The position numbers and the translations under genes were made by a program. From Pseudomicrostroma phylloplanum (taxonomy: Eukaryota; Basidiomycota; Exobasidiomycetes; Microstromatales): a stretch of DNA of 64,000 bases. Under the pieces are notes generated by a model. That model made no database searches, was not told the origin of the DNA, and saw only the letters and a program-made list of their open reading frames with translations. How positions within the stretch are numbered: the stretch's first letter is position 1; every line of letters begins with the position of its first letter. This document shows, piece after piece, positions 22,060 to 36,495 of this stretch. The stretch covers positions 620,001-684,000 of the forward strand of contig BCHS01000002.1 of the NCBI GenBank assembly GCA_039545275.1, written 5' to 3'.

Positions 22060-22383
22060 ACGAATCGAGGCCTCGAATGTAGAATAAATGTAGCATCTCA
22101 CTCGTAATCCGATCATCCCTCTCATCACTCTCGGCACTCTGGCGCTCGCAAAGCTCACGGAATCGAAGGGAGAAGTACGTTGAAGCTTGAACAGGAACTG
22201 ATGTACAGGGTAGATGCAGAGAGGGCAACATATCAAGAAGAGCCAGCTCCTTGGTAGCGTTGACGATGGGCGCCCATGCGAGAGTCGCAAGGCCCAGGGG
22301 AGATGGAACAAACCGGATCGGAAAGAGACGCTGTTGAGGAAGAAGCCCGTTGCGGGGCATACCTGAGTGTACAGTCTTGGCGC
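22060..22383. other. Convergent intergenic region between the sirtuin and the GH17-like gene
   Basis: 324 bp between two stop codons, so 3' UTRs of both genes. AATAAA at 22083-22088 is 24 bases past the sirtuin stop and may be its polyadenylation signal. Confidence 0.5.
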
Positions 22384-24006
22384 CTAGTGACAGGACGTCC
22401 TCGGCTTGAAGTCGAACTTGCGCTTGCCATTCGAGTCCACGACGCCCCACCCAGGAAGTCCGCTATCGCTCCAAATGTGTGCGAACCAGCCAAGTCCACC
22501 CTGTGGTCCTCTGCTCAAGCTCGAGTCTTCGCACGCAGCCTTGTCCAACATCTTGAAATAAGCCTCCTCGCTAGCCACCGAGGCTACTGCGTCCTTCGAG
22601 TTGGCCTTCCAGACTTCGGCGGTGGAAGGCCAGCCAGTCTGGGCGAAAATTATCTTCTTGTGTCCGCCAGAATGGTCCCGCAGGTACGAGTAGGTGTCCT
22701 TGATGCCCTTCATCGCGTCGGCACTGTTGCCGAACTTGGCACCCTGACTGAAGAAGGGCAGGACGTTAGCTTGCAGGACCGTAGCGGTCTGGAGAATCTT
22801 GGACTTGCTGTCGAACTTCTGGTACGAATAGCTCATATCACTCGAAGTGACGTGCATCGCCGAACCACCCTGTGTCTTTTGATCAGTGAACTGCTTGAGT
22901 TCCTGCTTGATTCCGTCCATCTCGCCCACTAGCTGGTCGACAGGCAACACGCCGTCAAACAAGGGCTCAGAGCCCATTACCACGCCTCGGACGACGTAGG
23001 GTGCTTTTGGATTGTTCTTGATAGCTTGCAGCAGCTTCTGCTTGCGACTCTTCCACTTGTTGTCATTGTTGAAGCCGAACCAGATTAGAGGATAGATTCC
23101 GACACCTGCCTCCCAGGCGCTCTCGATCAAGTCGTCGTTGAAGGAGCCAGAGTCGCAGGCGCCGTAGAGACGGACGTAGCGCGAGTGGAATTCTTGACGC
23201 ATGCGCTTGAAGTCGGACGTGAGCTGTGAGCGAGAGGGACGGCCTTCGACCTGGTACGAAAAGCCCAGCTGCGGTAGAGATGGTCAAGCAAAACGTCAGC
23301 GGCCTTGTAGACCATGAGAATGCTATCTGATACCTGTTCCGTAACCGCCACTCACGAAAGCCTGCTCCGTCGATGGATCACACCACCAGTTGTTCAAGGA
23401 GGAAGGGACACTTCCGGGCATCTTGAAGCCTAGAGCAGGAAAGCAGGAAGAGCCTCCTTTCTGGCTTGTGGATCCACTCGTGGAGCTGTGGCTGACAGAG
23501 CTCAAGCTAAAGTCGGCTTGGATCTTGCCGGTGCTGCTGGTGTGATGAGTGCTCTTGTCGCTCGTTGTCTCGGCTTTGGGCTGCTCTTTGGCCTTAGGCT
23601 GTCCTTGTGTTTCTGACTGTTGCTGGGCATGCTCGTGAGAAGCTGCGCTCGGCGTCCGCTTCATGTTGCATGTCGATGCTGGACTTTTGCGGCGAACCAT
23701 CTTGTCTTTGCCGGACAAAGCAGCGACATGGCCGTCACCGCCATCAGACCTGAAAGCGTCTGAAGGCTGTGCTGCCATCGACTCGGGTGACGGTGGGTCT
23801 TGACGTCGCCTGTTGGTAATGTTGCGGAATTTGCTGTCGAGGTAGCCCAGATGGCGCCTGTGTCTTCGTGCACGGGCGAGATGGGCATGGCGGGAGGGGT
23901 AGTCGACGGTGAGCTTGGGCTGCTGTGCTTGGGCTGCTGCGATGTGCAGCGTGCAAGCCAGAAGGAGTGAGGTGACACAGAGGAAGGTGAGGGTGTTGAG
24001 CTTCAT
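22384..24006 (-). CDS. Secreted GH17-like (beta-1,3-glucanase-fold) protein, possible pseudoenzyme
   Basis: Exons 23356-24006 and 22384-23268 join in phase 0 to give 511 residues. The N-terminus MKLNTLTFLCVTSLLLACTL with following AAAQAQ is a clear signal peptide. Next comes a ~150-residue basic, Ser/Gln/Lys-rich region with dibasic sites (RRR, RRK) that could be cut by a Kex2-type protease. The splice creates EQAFLGFSYQVEGRPSRSQL, the usual start of this basidiomycete cell-wall family. The TIM-barrel part has YVRLYGACDSG, VVRGVVMGSEPLFDG (acid/base Glu318 kept) and KKIIFAQTGWPST, where the nucleophile position holds Gln427 instead of Glu. Homologues remodel beta-glucan. Hydrolytic activity is doubtful, and a binding or transglycosylation role is possible. 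Confidence 0.85.
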
Positions 24007-24590
24007 GGTGAGGATAATTGGCGCTGGGGTGATGCTCGTATTGCGATCGCTCGTCAAAGCTGTTGCGTGAGTGAGAGACAGAGACGAGGGAGGGTGGGGA
24101 AAAGTCCAGAGAGGGCCGATGTGATGTCAGGAGCCAGCTCCTGATACCTGTGATGCGTAGTGTGTCGTCAAGGAAAGGAGGGGAGTGCTGGGTGTATGCT
24201 AAGGGAGTGAGATGGTCATGTAGGTACAGACAAGAAGGAGCTCAGTCGAACCTTTACGAAGGGAGAAGCAGCGCTGGTGAGCCTTGTGCTGCAGACACAG
24301 GCACTCCTCTTGTTCTGCCTCGTCTGTGCCGATCACGTCGTATCGCCCTGGGCGCTGCCGGGTCGGAACAAAGCAGCAGCCGCGGCCCGGAATTGAAATC
24401 TGGGTGCAAGGGGTGTGTGGGGCGCACGGTCATAGATGAAAGGCCATGGCGACTAATGAGGTCAAGGACGGAGTGCGATCAGAGCAGAAGTACAAGTCGC
24501 AGACACCAGTACGCCAGGCCGACAGTCACCCTCTACATATGTAGCATGAATCTTAGCTGTATTAGAAGAAGCGAAGCATATCCTCAAACG
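24007..24590. other. Intergenic region upstream of the GH17-like gene
   Basis: 584 bp between the GH17-like start and the VPS4 stop, both minus strand. It holds the GH17-like promoter and the VPS4 3' UTR. Open frames crossing it are antisense to VPS4 and look spurious. Confidence 0.45.
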
Positions 24591-26436
<1,846 letters not shown>

Positions 26437-28855
26437 GTTGTGAAACGCGCTCTAGCTGGATCGTGCTGGGGACTGAGTGAGGGAGAGGGAAGGGCGAGAA
26501 CACTGCTGCCCGCACAGGGGCTGAGATGCTACGCTTGGAAGAGTATTGGAGCGTAGTGGGAGGCACAGGTGACCAATGGAGATGATGGTATGGACGGGCA
26601 GCAGCACGGGAGCCGAGCCGAGGCGGAATGGGCGAGGCGGAGGCGGAGGCCCTGGACTGCATGGAGGGCGACGCTTTGGCTGTGGAGTTGGTTGGTTGGG
26701 ACTCGACTCCAGTGGCGCCGCGCGTGACGCAAGGCGGATCGGAAGATGTGCGAGATTTACTTGTCAATCGAGCGGAGCCTTCTTCTGCTTCCTCTCTTTT
26801 TCCTTCATACCATTTCCTTCTACTCAGAGACGCGCGAAGGACCGCACTTGCAGTTCCTGTCTTCGACCTACCTTCCGGTAGTCCACGAGGATCGACCAAG
26901 ACCACTTTGTGTCTAGGAGCTGTAGGGAAAGTCCCCGGACGCGTGGGATCACTTTGGGAGGTGCAGCCAAACCAGCGTCGTCTCGGTATAGGCACGCTCG
27001 GAAGTATGACTTAGCTCGCAAGTCTATATAACATCCGTAGTGGATCCATTTGGCGTTCAAGATGATCTGAAAGCGACCTCTTACTGGCGAGAGATGCAGC
27101 TGGTCTTCATCAGCCCTTGGTGGTGCTTGGTGATCCCCTTGGGATGACCTCACCTGCCTACTGTTCAAACCCCTCATTGGAAAGCGACCTTTGCTCGACG
27201 TAATTGTCAGGGTGATTGGAAGACATATCGGGTGTGAGGCTCCCATTGTGGACCGAGGGTTGTCGGAGACCTATTGCGGGAAGTAAGAAGGTTTAGCTCC
27301 AATTCATTGTCATTTGGATCCACTGCAATGGAGGGAATGTTCGCCTCTCCGGAGTGTGGTCTCCTTTTATGGCTGCTCCTTTGGCTTCGAGAGCAGCGCA
27401 GGAGGCTCTCCTAGTGTTTGGGTGCTTGGTAGACTCAACGCGAAGATAGGAGCGACAGTCTGGCCCTACCCTAGACTTTGAATAGTCAAGACACCTGGTA
27501 GCAGCCTCTTGCAACTGCCTCGATGATTCCATCCCATGATCCCTCTGTTTGTCATTCATACGCAGAGAAGATGGTAGTCAGAGTACCTCTGTACTGCCTT
27601 CACCTCTGTTGGTCTATAGTCATGCGGTCGTCGATTCCCCTTTGTGGGAAGCGATAACTCAACGGGGCTTACTCTCGCGAGTATATCGTCTCTGGGCTCG
27701 GGACATGGTACAATGTAGCAGGCTGTGCGCCCCCTACCCCACACATGGCTCATAGCGGCGGAAGCGAGATTGAGCACTGTTCAATGCCTTTGCGCTTCTG
27801 ATGAAGTGCGAAGGCGAAGAATGTTCTCTTCCCCTCGTCTCTTGCGGCCATTGTCATTGGGAACACATGTTCTCATTACTTTTTCATCTATGATCCTTTG
27901 TGACCGAGGACACCGTAATATCATCGTACTCCCTCATCCTCTTTGACCCATGCCAGTGAGACTGACTGCCTTCGTGAAGGAGAGCAAGAACGCGATTGAG
28001 GGCTGGCGATGAATGTTGCTATTTCTGGCGGGATCATCTGATGCCCGGGATTCCATCCCAGCCAGCGTCAGGCGGGGTTGCGGTTGGCTGGGCGGGCCGA
28101 GAGCCAAGGCGAGGCGAGGCGGCAGCTGCAGGTCCAACGGAGTTTGCCCGGCAGCACCAGGCGGGCAGGCAATGGTCAGGCAGACAGACAGGCGGACGAC
28201 GGACGGACAGAGGGAGGAGCACAGACACCAACCACCAAAAGGAGAGGCCGACGTTGCTCCTTCGCTCCTCACCCCGGCTGCACTCGACTTCCCCACATCA
28301 TCCGTACGAGAGAGGAAACTCTTGCCCTCACCCACCACTTGCTTCCTTCTTTCCTCCGTCTCACCCATCCTCCTCCTCGCCGTCTGCGTACTCGTCGATC
28401 TGTGGTGTCTCATGCCCTCCACGGTCAATTAACGCCTGAAGCTGCCTTCCCGAAGCCGGCCCCATACTTTTCCCCACCCGCACTCGTGGAGGCCAATCGA
28501 TCCGCTCAGGTACACCGCAATACATCATCCGCCCTGACGGAGATACGGCATCATCGTCATCAGCGCAAACGAATCCCGTCACCGGAACAGCCCGTTCGGG
28601 AAACGTCTTATTTTTCTCAGTGACAGCATTGCCTCCGAAGTACCGGCTTGCAACACATCTATCGCTCCTCTTGGCCTCCTGCATCACCTCACGCGGGCTC
28701 ATCGGCGCCTCGACGTCAGGAACAAGAGGTCGGACATTGGCAGAGGCTTCTGCTTCCATAGCACCATCGTCTTCGTACCTACGCCTTCCACCCTGTTCCT
28801 TGCCGAAGGCACCTCCACAGAAGGCCCGCGCTAGTCAGGACTGGCCGCGGCAGTA
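26437..28855. other. Long (2.4 kb) divergent intergenic region with no recognisable gene
   Basis: It separates VPS4 (minus) from the deubiquitinase gene (plus). Frames of up to about 200 codons occur on both strands at 26393-27246 and 27996-28760, but they overlap, lack motifs and do not form a consistent spliced model. The part at roughly 27200-27950 looks less GC-rich than its surroundings. It may hold promoters, UTR exons, a decayed element or an unrecognised short gene. Confidence 0.4.
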
Positions 28856-31800
28856 ATGTCTTTCTCATGGAAGACGCTACTGGGCGCCGGATCTTCTGGG
28901 AGCCAGAATGCAGCCTCTGCTTCCACAGTGACAGGGGTGGAGCGCTTCGGAGGCGCGGATGATGGCGGCGTTGGGTACGAAGAGGAACAGCAGCCCTTGT
29001 GGGGACTGGAGAACGTGAGTAGCCAGAGATATAGACAAGAGGAATATGGTCTGGAGGACCGATCAGATTCCAAAGTTCAGCATTGCTTCAACTGAATGAA
29101 TGCTTCTAAACCTCGCCATGCTCGTTCTCATCGTCGCAGTTCGGAAATACTTGGTAGGTTCACTCCCTGGAGTCGCAGAGCCTCCCGCAAGACCACAACT
29201 GACCTTCCTATTTCCATCCCTTCCTTGTCTTGCCTTCATCTCTCAGCTACGCTAACTCCATCCTTCAAGCCCTCTACTTTTGCCAGCCCTTCAGAGAGGT
29301 TGTGCTGAACTTCGAAGAGCAGACAGGCTCTGCTAAGGCGATACCTCAGCTTGTAGATACGGACTCCGCTACAGGGGAATCGGCGGATCACTCGTCCTCC
29401 TCGGCGCTGGAGAAGTCGATCTCACGCTCTAGAGGTGTTGCGGAGAACGGCAGTACCTCTGGAAGCTCGCTATCGAAATCGCCTGGGCAGAATCTTTCTT
29501 CTTCGGTGATACCCGCTGCAGAACCAGATACACTTTTGATCAATTTGTATCGACTCTTCCGCTCGATATCGGCTGCTTCCGCTGAGCACAAGTCGAACGA
29601 GGCCTCAGCGCTTTCAGCGGCGACAGCGGGCGGGAGCAAGGGCGCAGGTGGTGGGCTTCAAGCCAAAGGAAGCAAAGGGGCGAAAGGCAAAACAATGCTA
29701 CCAGGACGCCAGACTGCTACGATGAGCAAGAACGGTTCAAGCTTAGGTGTCAATGGCAACTCAGCTCCTTCTGCTCCAGGTGCTGTCAGGAAAAGGGATC
29801 TCGGCATTAGTGCTGGTCTCGTGGACGGATCGGCCGTCAAGGGCTTCTTGGCGGCTTTGCGGAGAGAGAATGTCCTCTTCGACTCCACGGCTCATCAAGA
29901 TGCCCATGAATTCCTCAACTTCATGCTGAATCAAATTGGAGAGCATTTGGGCAAGATAGACGAGCAGAAGCGGCAGCAGGAAGCCGCAGAGCGGGGCCAA
30001 GTAGAGGAGCAGGTAGCAGTGCGGCATCGGTATCCCGGCGAGCCTCAAGATACTCAGGTGCATCGACTCTTTGAGGGAACCCTCACAAATGAGACACGCT
30101 GTCTTACCTGCGAAGCCGTGACCTCGCGCGACGAATGCTTCCTAGACCTCTCCATTGATATCGAGCACAACACCTCGGTCACAGCTTGTCTCCGCCAATT
30201 CAGCGCGAGCGAGACTCTCCGCTCGCGCAACAAATTCTTCTGCGATGGCTGCTCTGGTCTGCAAGAAGCAGAGAAGAGAATGAAGATTCGGAAGCTGCCT
30301 GGTGTTCTTGCTCTTCATCTCAAGAGATTCAAGTACGAGGAGGAGACTCAGAGATATGTCAAGCTGGCCTATCGAGTCGTCTTTCCTTTGCAGCTTCGGC
30401 TGTTCAATACCGCAGATGACGCAGAAGACCCAGATCGTCTCTACGAGCTATTCGGCATCGTTGTCCACATCGGTGTTGGGCCTCACCATGGCCACTATGT
30501 CTCCATTGTGAAGGTCGGGACAAAGTGGGCCATCTTTGACGATGATGCCGTGCACTACATCGATCAATTGGACATCTCCAAGTACTTTGGAGACGCTCCT
30601 GGAACTGGATCTGCCTATGTCTTGTTCTATCAAGCCATGGATCTGGATCGCAAAGCGCTTGGCTTGCCGGCCGAGTCTGCTGAAGACGTTCGAGCAAAGA
30701 TGACACCTTGGCTGGAGGCAAATCCCCCACCAAGTGCGGAAGGGTCCGCTCCGGCCCAGAAGCACGTTCCGAATCAGGCGGGCTTACCCGTGCCAGTGAT
30801 GAGCGCTAGCGGCACCGCTTCACCGGCCAGTGTGGCTTCCCCGAGTATCCACACAGTCAATCTCGATCGACAGAGCTCGGCCAGTTCGGCACAAGGTAGC
30901 GCAGGCGGGCCACTTAGCGGAGGTCTCTTCAGGAGAAGGGAGCGGAATAGTAGTGTCACTCAAGCCCTTACGGGAGACGCCAATGAGCAGAGAGACAGAG
31001 AGGCTAGCAACAGTAGTAGTCCCGTTGGCAATCCCACGTCGGGTGGCTGGAGGAGCTTTGGGCGGAAGCCAAAATCGCGGTCGATCAGCATGAGCGAGTC
31101 TGTGTCGAACCAGTCCCAGTCGAGGCCCTCCGCTGGGCCAGCGCAGCTGCAACCTCAGTCATCTTCTCAAGGAACCAACCAGGTGCCACGCGGGTACATC
31201 TCATCGACGGCTAGTCCCGAGAGGGCACCAAGAGCTCCTGGAGTAGAAGAGAGTGATGGTGAGTCGGAGTCAACGCATGCCTCGAGCTCAATGGGCAGTC
31301 GAGGCCATTCGTCTCGGACTTCCAAGACCAGCGCTCTAGGTAATTCGAGGCTAGGAAACAGTCAGCCGATTACTTCGATGCCGTCCTCCTCCTCCACCTT
31401 CAAAGGAAATCCTTTTGAGCAGCCGTTCGTGACGGGAGGCAGCACTACGATGGCTCCGCAGTCCTTGCCGTCGCCAATCGCAGAGGTCCCAGATGGGACC
31501 AGCCCATCGACTCAGCAAGGCTTCCCGGCCCTCCACGTGTCCGAGGCCAGCCCGACCGGAGGGGAGGACCCCTCAGGAGGAGTGACATACCGCCTATCAC
31601 CCGATACGTCCGCTACTTCGATAGAGCAGTCACGGCCATCGCACTCCTCTTCCGCAACGGACAGACGGTCCAGCATCGCTTCGTCCATCTACCCTCCGCT
31701 GGGCGCTACTTTTGCGCCCGTGGACCATCCGCTTTCGAAGAAGGATCAGACCAAGCTTGCGAAAGAAGCCAGGAGAAGGAGCTCTACGACGATGGCGGCT

Positions 31801-32298
31801 GCAGCCGCTGCCGCTATGGCTTCGTACCAGGCACAAGCCCAGGGTGGTGGCCAGGGACCGGAGGAAGACAGGCAGCAGCAGGCCCAGCAGACTCGAGCTC
31901 CTGGTGGACAGCCCTCCCAGCTGGGCATGGAGACCCTTCGTCAGCCTCAGCAGCAGGCCCAGCCTGCTCCGCGCCAGCAGCCCATACCGATGTCGAGTAG
32001 CAGCAGCAATGGCCCAGCCGCCCTGAGTGGGAGCGGTGGTAGCAGCGGCAATCCCAACGGCCAACCAGCAGTCGCAGCGCCTCCTCTTCCTCTTCCAGCA
32101 GCGGCAAGTACCGCCGGCTCTACACAGAAGCCTGCCCTTCCTGCCATCGGCAAAGGTCTCCCTTCGTCCATGCAACCCGCGCAGTCGGCCACCCCGCCTG
32201 CCTCGCCTTCCTCGGCGGCTATGAAGCGACGGAGTACGCTGAGTCGCTTCGGCTTTGGGCTGGGTAAGGATAAGGACAAAGATAAGGACAAGCGCTAG
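28856..32298 (+). CDS. Ubiquitin-specific protease of the USP12/USP46 - Ubp9/Ubp13 - CreB group
   Basis: Three exons, 28856-29014, a 14-nt microexon 29140-29153, and 29247-32298, give 1074 residues. The junctions build PLWGLENFGNTCYANSILQA, the Cys box with nucleophile Cys58, whose codon is split TG|C. QDAHEFLNFML starts at 275; two CxxC pairs (TRCLTC, FFCDGC) form the zinc finger; the His box GPHHGHYVSIVK has catalytic His474, followed by WAIFDDDAV. Between the Cys box and QDAHEFL lies a ~150-residue Ser/Gly/Lys-rich insert, and after the catalytic domain a ~540-residue Ser/Gln/Pro-rich tail ending in a Lys/Asp repeat. In Aspergillus CreB acts with the WD protein CreC in carbon repression; animal relatives bind WDR48. 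The exact substrate is unknown. Confidence 0.93.
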
Positions 32299-32856
32299 GC
32301 CTAGTCCGACTCTGGATCTAGGTCCGGGCCTGCTTTGGAGCGAGGGATGGATCGTCCCCGTCGCCGCCGCCGCCGTCTTCGCCATCGGCTGTGTATGTAG
32401 TCTATCCGCACACCACCACCACCACCAGCCGTGCACACTTACTCTGTGTTTTCCTTTCATCTGTTTCATATCATGGCAAACATGTCTATACTGTACTTTC
32501 TGCATTGCACCGTGCAAACATAATATTTTCATGACCCTTTGCAACGACTGTCCCGATTGTCCCGACTGCCCGGCGGGACTCTGTACTCTGTAGCACGATC
32601 TGTGCCTGATGCTTTTAGCAAGCATGCACACGAGATGGACAATGTCTCGCAAGGGAAAGAGTGACGGTCCCAGATTTGGCAAAGAGATGCAGATTGATAG
32701 TGCCCTCTACTCTGCCCGTCAATGTCGATGCCGATGTCCGCTTGATCACAATACAATGCATGCATAAATAGGTTTTCTCCCCGACCCCTTCAACATGAGC
32801 TTAATGACAGATGACCTGCACAAACACCCTTCTCGCACGCCTCTCCCCTCCCGCTC
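32299..32856. other. Convergent intergenic region between the deubiquitinase and MTR10-like genes
   Basis: 558 bp between stop codons, expected to hold both 3' UTRs. It contains a short CCA repeat (about 32410-32428) and repeated TGTCCCGA units near 32545-32570. No gene seen. Confidence 0.5.
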
Positions 32857-35800
32857 TCACCGGTCAACATACCCTCCTACCGCGTCTGGGTCTCCTCCCA
32901 TGGGCCCGCCCGCTCCATCGCCCATCCTACTCCTCTCTCTACTCTTCCTCGAAGCCCTGTAGAGTCCCTCTGTCAAGGCCGCCTTGACCCCGGGCAAATC
33001 TCCCCTCTCAAGGCTCTGTCCAAACCTCTCGAGGAACTTGACCTTGTCTGCATGCCCGACTGCACCACTTGGCAGTGCCTCTACAGCGGGGGCGATCCAG
33101 GCGAGACATTCCCTTGGGAAGCCAGAGACGAGGACGCGGAAGATTGTGCTGACGAGCTGGATCTGCTCTGGTGGGAAAGTGGTCACGAGGCCTTCGAGGA
33201 GGAGAGCTAGGAGGTGGTCTCCCTGTGAGGAGAGGACGTTCCGGATCGCAGCTGCATAGGCTGGCGATGAGGGGTCTGTGTACCCGTTGGAGCCACCGTT
33301 TACACCTAGCGAGAGGGACGCGCCAGGCTGAGAGGCGCTGGGAGGAACGGCAAGAGCGTCGTGTCCCACAATGGCCCTGATGAAGTCCAAAGCTCGATGG
33401 ATGATCGAGGGCTGCACGAGAGTGAGTGCCGTTACCGCTGCGCGGAAAGCGTGCGGGAAGATCGGGCTGAGGATCAGCAGCGAGGGCAGCTCAGCCAGGA
33501 TACAGGCTGAGACCTCGACGTAGTCCTCGATGATGTCTGGGATCTCCCTTGGCATCGAATTTTCGAGCACTTGCATCACCTTCGAAGAGACCTTCTCGTA
33601 GTTGCTCTGGAAAGAGGTTTTCAGAGCGTCATCTGCCGTTGAGCCATAGGCCTCTACAACGCGACCCATGATCCAGAGGTAGCCAGAGAAGCCTGTGGCT
33701 TGGAAGAGACTGGACATACGATCGAGCAGAGCGGGCAGGATGCCACGCGCGTGGGGACCAAAGAAGGTCATCGATCTGCGGAATAGATTCACCGAGGACT
33801 GATGGATCCAGAAAGCCGAGCCATGCTTGGCGAGGAGGCCATCAATGACAGCGTAAGCATCTCCTACCGTCTTGGTAGCACACTCGGCCGGCAAAGCTTC
33901 ACGGAAGCGAGGTCCAATCGTCTCCAGGAAGCGTTCCAGCATATCAATGCGGATGTTGGCACGCTTGAGGTCCAGGCGGGACGATGAAGCATCAGCCGAG
34001 ACCGAGGCAATCAGCTCCAATGCTGGTTGTGAGAATTGCATCATTGCAGGCAGGGCATCTTGAGGAGAAAGGGTGGACACAATGTGACCAAAACCTTCAC
34101 CCATCGTGATGAGATCATTGGGTTCTAAGCGATCCCCAACTGAGCCGAGGAAGGCATATAGCTGAGGTAGATAAGGCACAAGGTGCCGTCTGCAATCTTG
34201 ACAAAGGTAGCTCATCGCTTGACCTGCTGCCGCTGCAACGTCGCCTTCGCTCTCGAGACCGGCACTGATGTAGCTCAGTAGACCAGGTATCCGATCGGGG
34301 TGGTGGTCAATCCACTCAGTGTACCGCGAGATGACCAGAAGACCCGCATACCTCATGCGGGGGTGAGCAGGCAGCTCGGGAATGATGTCAATGATGCTAC
34401 CGATGACATCGTTCTCTCCAGTCGGCGAGACCTCTGTGCCCATCGCCCTCATCGAGAAGAGGGGAGCTTCGACGTCCTGCCACCTCGGTTCACTGGCAGA
34501 GCTCTGAGACGCTGCCAAGATGTCTCGGATCATCTGCAAGGACCGACTCAGGCAATCCTTCGACCCTAGGACGTAGCAGCAATCTTTCAGGGTGTCCCCC
34601 ATGAAGTGTCTGAACGACCGGAACTCGTCTTTCTCGGCGGCTGTCTGTGTTGCCTCATCGTCTGGGAAGCGCAGGTGGCCAACAATAATGTCCAGTAGCC
34701 TTGCGTATACCTGTAGGAAGGGCATCAGGCTCGGGTCTTCCTTTCGCTTCCCTAGAGCCGACCCCAGAAGATACCAGAAGCGGAAAGTGATGGAGACAAT
34801 GTCCAGATCGTGGTACGCTGCGCATTCGATGAGGGTCTGGACGATCGGGAAGAAGTCCTCCTGATGCCGTAGGATGAGAGTGTGGTACGTCTCGCCAGCT
34901 TGAGCGAAGATCCGGCAGATTCCCCGCACCTTGTCTTCGTCATCTCCCGCCCTTGCCAACTCCTCCCTCAGAGGCAGAAGCCTGCGAACTATTTGAGGAA
35001 TCGCATTCATGTTCTCTTCCACCTCTTGCGTCTCATGGATGAGATCGCAGATGACATCGGTCGCGACATCGAAGAGCTCGTCAGACGCAAGTGCATCGAA
35101 GGAGAATTGGAAGAGCGGAGTATCGAGAAGAGAGGTCGTAGCGATTTCGCCAGCCTTGAGCCAGCTTCTTAGGCATTGGAAGATCGAAGACTGTATTTGC
35201 GAAGTGATGCCTGGAGTATCATAGATGATGTGTAGTCACCTGTTAGTAGCCGACCCAGGACGTCGCCTCCTGCCGCCATCGACGCCAGCTGCTCACCTGG
35301 TGCTTGAAGATACATGGTCAGCAGCCGAAGTATCTCATCCGCATTAGAGCCTAGCAGCGAGCGGACTCGCAGGTTGAAATGCTCAGTCTAGTGAGACAAT
35401 TCGATTTGGGTTGTCAGCCAGCGTCTCAACATCGGCCCTTCCTGCTCCCACTCTTGACTCACCTCGACTGGTATCCGATGGTTGCCAGTCACCTCTTCCG
35501 GCAGCACTGTCAGAAATTCGAGCAACACTCCCACTGTGCTCGCATCATTTCCGAACTTCGACGTCATCCCCTTGACAACATCCGGCCACTCTTCATCCGT
35601 AAGCTGAATTGCCAGACCAGCAAGTGTAAGGCAGATCTGCGTCTGTATCACACGAGGGCCTGATGCGTAGGCTGCTAATGCTGTGACTAGGGTATCTCTT
35701 AGAGAACCTCTAGAGGACGATGGGACCTGGTCAAGGTCGAATGTAGTCTTGGTCCTGAAGGTCTGAGCAGCAAACAACCGCGGCTCGAGAGGCAGATCCT

Positions 35801-35996
35801 GGGCTAGAAGTAGTGCGTTGGCTGTCTGCCATGCCTCGGGCGTCTTCTGGAAGTCTTGCAACCAGGCATTGGCTTGGTCCTTGGCTGCCTTGTCAGGATT
35901 CCGATACAGGGTCTCCAGCGCTTGCATCACGGGCTGCAAGGACGCAGATTGGCCTGCCGCTTCCGCAGAAGACTGGCCGTCTACGTTTGCCGCCAT
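32857..35996 (-). CDS. MTR10: Importin-beta family nuclear import receptor, Mtr10/transportin-SR (TNPO3)-like
   Basis: Exons 35463-35996, 35297-35387 and 32857-35210 give 992 residues. The N-terminus PVMQALETLYRNPDKAAKDQ and ANAWLQDFQKTPEAWQTANA is the importin-beta N-terminal HEAT pair that binds Ran-GTP. It continues with LRDTLVTALAAYASGP and GITSQIQSSIFQCLRSWLKA, matching Mtr10/transportin 3. The rest is helical HEAT repeats throughout, and the length equals that of the family (about 930-1000). Mtr10 imports SR-like mRNA-binding proteins such as Npl3, and affects tRNA traffic. It is divergent from PHO85 across a 499-bp gap. The middle exon uses the CTCCAG acceptor at 35211; an alternative at CTACTAACAG inside the same intron would break the frame. 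Confidence 0.92.
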
Positions 35997-36495
35997 CTTG
36001 TCCTGAGGTCGTGCGAAGACCAGATGGGCGATGACGGCAGGAGATCCGGGCTCAGATCTCGAGCTTGGACAGAACGGCTCTCACTCGAGCGAAAGGCGTG
36101 GGAGGACAAGCAGAACGGGTCGGCAAGAGCTACAGCTGACTCTGCAGAGGGCAGAGGACGTTGCTTGTGGTGATGTGAAGAGTAGACTGATGAGAAGATT
36201 GCAGGATTGATGCGAGGAAGGAAAGGGGGGCAGCCTGGGGGACCCTGGTTGCCTCGGCTGCTTCCCAATGGTGATTTTCGGATCCGCGTGCGCCTGTGGC
36301 TGGCGGGAAGCGAGGTGGGTGTTGGAGTCTCGAGGCAATCGCTCCTCGTCTCCACTCCGGATTCCTCGTGATCCTCGCCTTCCGCCGTGCCAGCGTCAAC
36401 GTTCATATCCTCTTGCCGACTCTGGAGCATATACTGGACCCTGATAGTACCTCCTAGCGGCTCACATCAAAGACCGGTGACGCAACCCTGCCGTC
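35997..36495. promoter_or_regulatory. Divergent promoter region of the MTR10-like and PHO85 genes
   Basis: 499 bp between opposite start codons at 35996 and 36496. Overlapping minus-strand frames here have no family resemblance. No defined factor site recognised. Confidence 0.5.

Noticed and set aside
31630..32682. 350-codon open frame antisense to the 3' half of the deubiquitinase gene
   Set aside because: It mirrors the low-complexity Ser/Gln/Pro tail on the coding strand; it is rich in Arg, Leu and Trp with no motif. It is a GC-driven shadow.
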